This document shows positions 57,820 to 64,000 of a DNA stretch of 64,000 bases, one piece after another. Under the pieces are notes generated by a model, which was not told the DNA's origin, searched no databases, and saw only the letters and a program-made list of their open reading frames with translations. The DNA comes from Arsenicibacter rosenii. Lineage in GTDB: Bacteria > Bacteroidota > Bacteroidia > Cytophagales > Spirosomataceae. Where the stretch lies: assembly GCF_001870735.1 (NCBI RefSeq), contig NZ_MORL01000004.1, positions 128,250 through 192,249 of the forward strand, read 5' to 3'. Every line of letters starts with the position of its first letter. Positions within the stretch are counted from its first letter, which is position 1. The position numbers and the translations under genes are program-made.

Positions 57820-59007
57820 ATGCCTCTTGAACAAACATGGCGGTGGTACGGCCCGAAAGACCCTGTAAGCCTGTGGGACGTACGGCAGGCCGGTGCCACG
57901 GGTATCGTTTCCGCCCTGCATCATATTCCGAACGGTCAGGTTTGGACGGTCGACGAAATCAGTAAGCGCAAAGCCGAAATTGAAGCCGTCGGCTTAACGT
58001 GGTCGGTCGTGGAAAGCGTACCGGTCCACGAAGACATCAAAAAAGCGACCGGCAACTATAAGCAGTACATTCAGAACTATCAGGAATCGCTGGTGAATCT
58101 GGCACAGTGCGGCATCGATACGGTTTGCTATAACTTCATGCCGGTACTCGACTGGACGCGCACCGATCTCGACTACAAACTGCCCGATGGCTCGACGGCT
58201 CTCCGGTTCGATATGTCGGAGTTCTGCGCCTTTGAGGTATATATCCTGAAACGTCCCGGCGCGGAGGCTCACTATTCCGCCGCGCAGCTGTCGGAAGCCA
58301 AAGCATGGCTCGATCAGGCCACAGACGACGATGTCCGCCGGTTAACGCGGAACATCATTGCCGGTCTGCCGGGTAGTGAAGAAAGTTTTACGGTGGAGTC
58401 ATTTGCCGAGGTGCTGCGGACCTACGATCACGTCGGCGATCAGGAGTTGCGGCAGAACCTGTACAGTTTTCTGCGCGACATCACCCCTGTTGCCGAAAAT
58501 GCCGGTATTCTGCTCGCCATTCACCCCGACGATCCGCCGTACCCGATTCTGGGTTTACCACGCGTAGTCAGTACCGAAGCCGATGCCCGGCAACTGCTCG
58601 ACGCTGCCGACAGCAAGCACAACGGTCTGTGTTTCTGTACCGGCAGCTATGGCGTCCGTGCCGATAATGACCTGACGGGAATGGTCGAACGGCTCGGCAA
58701 CCGCATCAATTTCATTCACCTGCGGGCAACGAAACGCGACGAGCAGGGCAACTTCCACGAGGCCGATCACCTCGACGGCGATGTGGATATGTACGGAGTC
58801 ATGAAAGCGCTCGTACTCGAACAGCGCCGCCGCCAGGCCGAAGGCCGCGAAGATTATCGCCTGCCTTTCCGCCCCGACCACGGTCACCGCATGCTCGATG
58901 ATCTCAACCCGTCGAAGAAAACCAATCCGGGCTATACGGCCATCGGCCGCCTCCGGGGCCTTGCCGAACTGCGGGGTCTGGAGCTGGGTATCGAGCGGAG
59001 TTTATAA
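57820..59007 (+). CDS. uxuA: mannonate dehydratase
   Basis: A 395-residue TIM-barrel enzyme dehydrating D-mannonate to KDG in the glucuronate pathway. Typical segments: [65 protein letters not shown] and [13 protein letters not shown], which carry the His/Asp metal-site residues of UxuA. Length agrees with the family (about 390). It is the last + strand gene of the block; its product meets that of kduD at KDG. KDG kinase and aldolase are not in the window. Confidence 0.96.
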   Translation: MPLEQTWRWYGPKDPVSLWDVRQAGATGIVSALHHIPNGQVWTVDEISKRKAEIEAVGLTWSVVESVPVHEDIKKATGNYKQYIQNYQESLVNLAQCGIDTVCYNFMPVLDWTRTDLDYKLPDGSTALRFDMSEFCAFEVYILKRPGAEAHYSAAQLSEAKAWLDQATDDDVRRLTRNIIAGLPGSEESFTVESFAEVLRTYDHVGDQELRQNLYSFLRDITPVAENAGILLAIHPDDPPYPILGLPRVVSTEADARQLLDAADSKHNGLCFCTGSYGVRADNDLTGMVERLGNRINFIHLRATKRDEQGNFHEADHLDGDVDMYGVMKALVLEQRRRQAEGREDYRLPFRPDHGHRMLDDLNPSKKTNPGYTAIGRLRGLAELRGLELGIERSL

Positions 59008-59100
59008 ACCTCTTTCGGATGGCACGAGGCTGTTGATCATCAACTGTTTCGCGCCATCCAAAGGTCCAATAGCAGTCAGTCGAATCTGACTTTGATTAAC

Positions 59101-60357
59101 TCACCGCGACTGATACGGCCCGTACACAGCCTTGATCCGCATGGATTCGTCAGCGTCGTCCAGGACCAGTACCTGATACGATGTCCCGCCGGGTTGTACG
59201 CGGATAACGATATGGCCCGTTTCGGGCTTTAGTTTAGCCGCTGCCGGTCCCAGGGCCGCTTCTGCTTCGGGGAAAAGCTGCGTCACAAACACATCCCGCT
59301 CACCGGGGTAAATGGACGCATCAAACAAACGTTCCGCTACGGCCGGTCCCGGATGGGAAACCGCCCAGGCCGGTACCACAAACACCCTCGGCCGCAGGGC
59401 CTTCATCAGCGCCCCGTTCTGCGAATCGGCATACCCGTGGTGGTCCAGTAGCTGCACATCGACCGGTCCGGCCACCGCCGCCACCGGCGTTTCGACATCA
59501 TGCCAGGCCGGTGCACCATACGGCAAAACGCCCTGAATATCGCCCCCGGCAAAATAGTCAAAGTTGCCGTAGCGCATCACCATAACCGCGCTGCACATGT
59601 TTTCGTTAGGTTGCTGATTGGCGGATACACCGGTCAAGTCAGGAAATACATGTCGGGTATCTTCATCTTTTCCTGTCCAGACATCGCCATTCACGGCCAG
59701 ATTCCGGATGCTGAACTGCGACTGGTATTTTCCGGCCTCATGCACCAGCCTGATCTGATTCAGCCGACCGGCGACAAACCGTTCGGCGGGTATTTTCCGG
59801 TTTTCCAGAAAATGGATGTAATTAATCACAATCGAATCCTGCCGCAAGGTCTGCGGAAAGGTATAGTCGGGCCAGCCACGATCCAGTATCCGGCGAATGG
59901 GCAGAAATTCCGCCAGTTCGGTAACCCCGCTCAGTTTATAACCGCCCGCGGCAGCACGGGAGGCATGTTTCGGCGTACCCACATGATCGTCGTGAAAATG
60001 GGTAATCAGCAGATAATCAATACCTGACGTTTGTTTAACCGGCATAACGCGCCGGATGTAGCGCGCAATCCACTCGCCGGGTTGCCGCGAATCGTTAGGC
60101 AGGATGGGGTTGTTGCGGGGCTTATTATCCCGCCAGTTGATGGGATCGATGGCACCGGCATCAATGAGCAGGGTTGTGCCATCGGGCAGTATACAGAACG
60201 TTGCGTTGCCCCGCCCGGTATTGATCTGGTGAATATCCAGATAACCCGCTTTCCAGGGCGAAAAGATCGGGGAACCAGTCTGCTGAGCCGCCACCCCGTG
60301 ACAAATCAGCATAACAAAAAGTATTGTTTTTCCGGAAAACAGCCGAACGCGCTTCAT
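59101..60357 (-). CDS. exported metallo-beta-lactamase-fold hydrolase (ComEC-like domain)
   Basis: A 418-residue protein with a signal peptide ending near AAQQ (residue 26). The MBL zinc motif THFHDDHVG (His120, His122, Asp124, His125) is intact, with LLIDAG and NTGRGNATFCILPDG before it and LLDHHGYADSQNGALM later. The arrangement, including NGDVW...AGGDIQG, is like the MBL domain of ComEC-type proteins rather than beta-lactamases. Likely a periplasmic hydrolase (phosphodiester or lactone) of unknown substrate. Confidence 0.85.
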   Translation of the reverse strand: MKRVRLFSGKTILFVMLICHGVAAQQTGSPIFSPWKAGYLDIHQINTGRGNATFCILPDGTTLLIDAGAIDPINWRDNKPRNNPILPNDSRQPGEWIARYIRRVMPVKQTSGIDYLLITHFHDDHVGTPKHASRAAAGGYKLSGVTELAEFLPIRRILDRGWPDYTFPQTLRQDSIVINYIHFLENRKIPAERFVAGRLNQIRLVHEAGKYQSQFSIRNLAVNGDVWTGKDEDTRHVFPDLTGVSANQQPNENMCSAVMVMRYGNFDYFAGGDIQGVLPYGAPAWHDVETPVAAVAGPVDVQLLDHHGYADSQNGALMKALRPRVFVVPAWAVSHPGPAVAERLFDASIYPGERDVFVTQLFPEAEAALGPAAAKLKPETGHIVIRVQPGGTSYQVLVLDDADESMRIKAVYGPYQSR

Positions 60358-60394
60358 GGCCGAAAGGTACGATCCGTTTTGCGGTTTACCACAT

Positions 60395-60423
60395 AAAAAA
60401 ACCGGTTAGCGACTGCTAACCGG
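60395..60423 (-). terminator. rho-independent terminator of the beta-propeller gene
   Basis: On the minus strand CCGGTTAGC, loop AGTC, GCTAACCGG (60423 down to 60402) is followed by a T-run (complement of the A-run at 60395-60401). Confidence 0.85.
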
Positions 60424-60443
60424 ACTCTATACGTTCCCGGCTG

Positions 60444-61736
60444 CTACCGGATCGCTTCGTAACAATAGGCGTTCAGACCCGTGTGCGCATACACCCGCCC
60501 TTTGCCGCCTTCCTTCCCCGGCACCACCGCCACAAAGCCACGGAACTGCGCATTACTGTTGCGGTTCGCATCCGGCGAATCAATCTTCCACAGCAGCTTG
60601 CCGCTTTGCAGGTCCGTGGCATAAAGCCGCTGGTTAGCCGTGTAATACACCACACCGTTCAGCTCCGTCAGGTTACTCGTCACCACATACTCCTGCTGCC
60701 AACGGGTCTGACCCGTATTCGCGTCCAGACAATATAAATACCCATCCGAAATGTAGGTCAGCAGCTTGTCTCCCGTCGCCAGCTGATAATCACACAGCGA
60801 ACCGAACACCCGCTCCCAGAGCTGTTTGCCCGTCAGCAGATCATGACATACCGTATAGCGCGACATCGCATCATACACCTTGCCATTAGTTACCTGCAGA
60901 TGCCCGTTGACCGCCAGCATGTAACCCGCTTCTTTCATCGCCAGACCTTCATAGACAAACGTCTTCCGGACCAGGTTATACAGCGACATGCGGGGAGTGT
61001 ACCAATTGGCTGTGGGAGGCGTGGAATCATAGTAATTGAACAAAAGATGTTCTTCGCCATTGATACTAATGAGCCGCATCCCGTTTACCTGACCAAAGTC
61101 TTCTTTGTAGCCACCGCCCGGTTTTCCCTTATCGGCCTCGAATACCAGCGGCAACATCCGGATGATTCTGCCGCTGCTCAACTCTCCCTGATTAACCTGA
61201 GGCTTAAAAATACTTTGATTGTAGCATTCGATAGGATTCAGTGTCAGATAAAACTTATCCGGACCTGTTACAGTAGCCACACTAGACCACATGTCTGCAT
61301 AAGTCGTCTTCCAGATCGTCCGTCCCTGCTGCATGTCAATGCCGTAGCCACGGTTACCGCTCGCGTAAAATAACGTACCGTTAACATTAGCCTGGCGGTT
61401 TTTGTACATATCAAGCCGTTCAAAATCGGTCAGATAATCATTCCAGGTCCAGATATCTTCACCGGTATCTTTATCCTTTAACACCAGATACGACCGCGCG
61501 TATTGTGGTTTCCCCGGAAGAGCCGTTGCATTAGGGAATAAAATGCCTCTTTCGGTAATAAATGCCTGCCCGATCCCATCAGCAATGTATTTTGTCTGCT
61601 CCGAAACAGAGCTTCGCCACACAGGAGATAGCTGAACTACTACTCCCTCCGCATCTGTTTTAGTTACAATCTTGTCCGGGTTGCAGGCAGGAAGCAGCAG
61701 GGTAAGCAGAATGATGGCAGAAAAATGGTGTCTCAT
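60444..61736 (-). CDS. PQQ-like beta-propeller repeat lipoprotein
   Basis: A 430-residue protein with lipobox LLPAC (Cys18). It contains repeated propeller blades in which a Trp and a G-x-x-x-W unit recur: DTGEDIWTWNDY, MQQGRTIWKTTY, LTGKQLWERVF, ANTGQTRWQQEY and LQSGKLLWKID. This is the PQQ_2/BamB-like repeat. Five clear blades are seen. No PQQ-binding catalytic residues were identified, so a binding or assembly role is more likely than an enzyme. Function unknown. Confidence 0.82.
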   Translation of the reverse strand: MRHHFSAIILLTLLLPACNPDKIVTKTDAEGVVVQLSPVWRSSVSEQTKYIADGIGQAFITERGILFPNATALPGKPQYARSYLVLKDKDTGEDIWTWNDYLTDFERLDMYKNRQANVNGTLFYASGNRGYGIDMQQGRTIWKTTYADMWSSVATVTGPDKFYLTLNPIECYNQSIFKPQVNQGELSSGRIIRMLPLVFEADKGKPGGGYKEDFGQVNGMRLISINGEEHLLFNYYDSTPPTANWYTPRMSLYNLVRKTFVYEGLAMKEAGYMLAVNGHLQVTNGKVYDAMSRYTVCHDLLTGKQLWERVFGSLCDYQLATGDKLLTYISDGYLYCLDANTGQTRWQQEYVVTSNLTELNGVVYYTANQRLYATDLQSGKLLWKIDSPDANRNSNAQFRGFVAVVPGKEGGKGRVYAHTGLNAYCYEAIR

Positions 61737-61981
61737 GGTGTAAAACAGAATAGGCTGGTTTGGATCTGGTGATAGCGTTGTAGCGGGCGGAACACCCTTG
61801 ACTGGCCATCAGGTCAAATGTAGACATGGTAAGCGACGAAGTCAATACGTAAAAATACGGCTTTACCGGTATACAGGTGCTGATGAATCCTGCGAGTCAG
61901 GGCTGAACATTCCAAAAGGTAACTAACACACGAACAATCGGCCGCCTGCCGGGTTGTGTAGAAAACGTTCAAAACAACATT

Positions 61982-62416
61982 ATGCTGAAAAGAAGAGCAT
62001 CAGCCACCTGGGAAGGCAATTTTCAGGAAGGAAAAGGTACCGTATCGGCAACAAGCGGCGTCCTGAACAGCACGCCGTTCTCATTTAAAACCCGGATCGT
62101 GAGCGAAGACGGCACCGCCGGTACAAACCCGGAAGAATTACTGGCCGCTGCCCATGCCGGCTGCTTTACCATGGCCGTCAGCGTAGCCCTCGGGCAGGCG
62201 GGCTTTACGGCTGACAAACTGGAAACCAAAGCCGTACTGACACTCGACACCGACAAACTGGAAGTCACGGCTGTCGAACTAAACCTGACCGGCACGGTTC
62301 CCGGCATCGATGAGGCGAAGTTTCAGGAACTGGCCGGAGGCGCAAAACAAAACTGCATTATCTCGAAAGCCCTGAGTCCGGGCATCGACATTACCTTAAA
62401 CGCAACACTGGCGTAA
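61982..62416 (+). CDS. osmC: OsmC-family peroxiredoxin
   Basis: A 144-residue protein. The two redox cysteines are Cys61 in LLAAAHAGCFTMAVSVAL and Cys125 in KQNCIISKAL, and the N-terminal strand region (RRASATWEGNFQEGKGTVSA) is that of OsmC, as opposed to Ohr. It detoxifies organic hydroperoxides in the cytoplasm. It stands alone on the + strand; the 245 bp before it holds nothing but its presumed promoter and the start region of the propeller gene. Confidence 0.92.
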   Translation: MLKRRASATWEGNFQEGKGTVSATSGVLNSTPFSFKTRIVSEDGTAGTNPEELLAAAHAGCFTMAVSVALGQAGFTADKLETKAVLTLDTDKLEVTAVELNLTGTVPGIDEAKFQELAGGAKQNCIISKALSPGIDITLNATLA

Positions 62417-62454
62417 AAAAAAACAGCCGGTCAGCAATATGGCCGACCGGCTGT
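62414..62454 (-). terminator. terminator shared by osmC and the Gfo/Idh/MocA gene
   Basis: ACAGCCGGTC (62423-62432) pairs with GACCGGCTGT (62445-62454). Nine T follow on the minus strand (complement of 62415-62423), so it terminates the Gfo/Idh/MocA gene, lying just behind the convergent osmC stop. Confidence 0.85.
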
Positions 62455-62458
62455 CCGG

Positions 62459-63733
62459 TTAAATCCAGTCCCATCCTGTTCTATATTCACGCGACAAATA
62501 CGAATTGGCTTCCGCATCGTGCCTGAATTTCTCTCTCCTTGCATTCCATGCTAACGGGCGGCCCAACCGGTACGAAATCAATCCCAGATGCATCGGCAAC
62601 GTCATCTCTCTGGCGTATTCCAGGTTCGACTCGGGTTGCTTCCGGCTCTTCACGGCATCCACAAAATTCTGCTGATGCCCCGGCGAGCGTGGAATTGTTA
62701 CGGGTATATCCGCAATGTCCGGCATAGCCACTCCGTTGATGGTTATTTCTTTACTGCTGTAATCACAGATCAGCGTTCCTTTATCACCTTCAAAATAGGC
62801 TCCGATTCCCCGTTTTGCCGCACCCGGTACGTTGGGCGGTGTGCTGGTCCAGTACAGCTTCAGGTTATCGAAATCGTATTCAATATCAATCCATTTCGGG
62901 GCATCGCCAACGCCTTCGGGCAGCTCGCCTTTGGCACTCACCCGCGTCAGACCTTTTGGCTGTACCGACCACCAGACAATGTCGGCGATGTGGCTCCAGA
63001 AATCCTGAAACACCCCGCCGGAATAATCGAGAAAATAGCGGTACGTAAAGTGGCACCGCTCCGGGCTATACAGTGATTTGGGCGCCGGTCCCTGCCAGTA
63101 ATCCCAGTTGAGGGTTGCGGGCGGGTCCTGATACTTCGACGGTCCCAAAACGGGTGGGAAGCCTGTTTTCCAGAGCCTTACCGTATGCACTTTTCCGATT
63201 GCACCGGCCTGAATCAGCTCCGCCACCCGATGGTAATTGTCGCCGGCATGAATCTGCGTACCCAGCTGAAAAATCCGGTTATGCCGTTTCATTGCTTTGA
63301 GCATCTGCTGCCCTTCCCGCACGCTGAACGACAGCGGTTTCTCGCCGTACACATCTTTGCCGGCCTCAAACGCCAGGATAGCTACCTGCGCGTGCCAGTG
63401 GTCCGGGGTTGCACAGGTGATGGCGTCAATATCCTTGCGGTCCAGAATACGCCGGAAGTCGTCGAACGTTTCCGCTTTTGTATCCGGATGAATGCCCTGC
63501 AGCACCTTTCTGGCGGTGGCCAGATGGTCGCTGTCAACGTCGCACAGCCCCACTACCTCAACCTCGGGCAGGTTAGCAAACCACTTCAGGTGATTGGTTC
63601 CCATGCCGCCCAACCCGATGTGGGCCACCCGCAGCCGGTCGCTCGGAGCCACCTTCCGGGCCAGGGCCGGTGCCATGGCCAGCCCAAATACGCCGGCACC
63701 GGATTGTCTTAAAAAATCTCTTCGGTTAATCAT
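62459..63733 (-). CDS. Tat-exported Gfo/Idh/MocA-family oxidoreductase
   Basis: A 425-residue protein. The N-terminus is a twin-arginine signal, INRRDFLRQSGAGVFGLAMA (RR at 4-5). The Rossmann domain follows (VAHIGLGGMGTNHLKWFANL, with GLCDVD for the cofactor ribose), then CATPDHWHAQVAILAFEAGK and the catalytic-type EKPLSFSVREG, the hallmark of Gfo/Idh/MocA enzymes. Many Bacteroidota Tat-dependent members act on plant sugars or glycosides in the periplasm; the substrate is unknown. I start at ATG 63733, where the Tat signal begins. Confidence 0.92.
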   Translation of the reverse strand: MINRRDFLRQSGAGVFGLAMAPALARKVAPSDRLRVAHIGLGGMGTNHLKWFANLPEVEVVGLCDVDSDHLATARKVLQGIHPDTKAETFDDFRRILDRKDIDAITCATPDHWHAQVAILAFEAGKDVYGEKPLSFSVREGQQMLKAMKRHNRIFQLGTQIHAGDNYHRVAELIQAGAIGKVHTVRLWKTGFPPVLGPSKYQDPPATLNWDYWQGPAPKSLYSPERCHFTYRYFLDYSGGVFQDFWSHIADIVWWSVQPKGLTRVSAKGELPEGVGDAPKWIDIEYDFDNLKLYWTSTPPNVPGAAKRGIGAYFEGDKGTLICDYSSKEITINGVAMPDIADIPVTIPRSPGHQQNFVDAVKSRKQPESNLEYAREMTLPMHLGLISYRLGRPLAWNARREKFRHDAEANSYLSREYRTGWDWI

Positions 63734-63857
63734 AAGGATAGGAAATGGAGGTCTTATCACCTTTTTGTGTAAAAGACTGCCGAACAATATCCTTACCCAA
63801 GGATTTTTTGCTTAGATTGACCCTTAAATTCGTGGGTAAACGTTTATGTCAGGTTTA

Positions 63858-64000
63858 TTAATTCAGCACCCGCTTAATCCGGATCTTTACTTCTTCCGGA
63901 TGAAACGGTTTCTGGATAAAGTCTTCTGCACCGTCCATCAGACAGTTGATACGAACTTCACTTTTTTCGTTACCCGATAAGATTAACACCGGAATGTGGC
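63858..64000 (-). CDS. response regulator receiver domain, C-terminal part (runs off right edge)
   Basis: Reading leftwards from the edge gives 47 codons ending at a TAA (63858-63860): HIPVLILSGNEKSEVRINCL, then MDGAEDFIQKPFHPEEVKIR and IKRVLN. The Ser after the strand (LSGN) and Lys in QKPF are the conserved receiver-domain positions. The stop follows directly after the last receiver helix, so this is a stand-alone receiver or a protein with its output domain in front. The phospho-acceptor Asp lies outside the window. Confidence 0.8.
   Translation of the reverse strand, partial: HIPVLILSGNEKSEVRINCLMDGAEDFIQKPFHPEEVKIRIKRVLN

Overview
The window reads as chromosomal DNA of a free-living, aerobic Bacteroidota bacterium, most likely of the Cytophagales (Spirosoma-like). 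This is inferred from the SusC/SusD pair, Wzi, TlpA/DUF4369, TMEM175, DUF3108 and HAEPLYID-type proteins, the scarcity of Shine-Dalgarno sites, and candidate TAnnTTTG promoter elements. No database search was run; family names come from motifs read in the translations.

Layout. 1-241: start of a Wzi-like gene running off the left edge. 373-5590: a probable bacteriocin locus made of a divergent XRE regulator with operator-like repeats, two small double-glycine precursor peptides that each carry GxxxGxxxG, a CPBP-like membrane protein (candidate immunity), an HlyD adaptor and a C39-peptidase ABC exporter. The precursor part is visibly AT-rich compared with its surroundings. 5647-12403: housekeeping and stress genes (clpP, XRE, tig, tRNA-Leu, bifunctional rel/spoT, Fur family, YceI). 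12493-23743: serine hydrolase, catalase, MMPL transporter, YitT, AraC regulator, flavoprotein, alpha/beta hydrolase. 23828-27107: a beta-helix lipoprotein followed by twelve perfect 40-bp tandem repeats that end in the remnant of a short-chain dehydrogenase. 27104-35522: HAEPLYID/TMEM175 pair, a SusC/SusD pair and a secreted EEP-family hydrolase. 35595-45760: TlpA-like lipoprotein, then a TolC-RND-adaptor efflux operon divergent from an OmpR/HK two-component system, with repeated CACGTG-centred motifs between them. 45848-49986: CxxC-less HMA-like protein, zinc aminopeptidase, DUF3108 protein and a PQQ-type dehydrogenase with cytochrome c domain. 50153-59007: araB-araA-araD, a sodium/sugar symporter, kduI, kduD and uxuA, all on the + strand. 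59101-64000: MBL hydrolase, beta-propeller lipoprotein, OsmC, Gfo/Idh/MocA oxidoreductase and a truncated response regulator.

How genes work together. In the bacteriocin locus the C39 domain would cut the leaders after GG and export the cores through HlyD and a TolC encoded elsewhere. The 50-59 kb block would take up arabinose and convert it to xylulose 5-phosphate, and convert unsaturated uronates and mannonate to KDG, which fits growth on pectin-type plant polymers. The efflux operon and the adjacent two-component system form a likely regulated unit.

The most interesting points are the two-peptide bacteriocin candidate, the 12 x 40 bp repeat grown out of a dehydrogenase remnant, and a 22-bp palindrome family (four copies in 2.5 kb), one copy of which lies in frame inside the histidine kinase.
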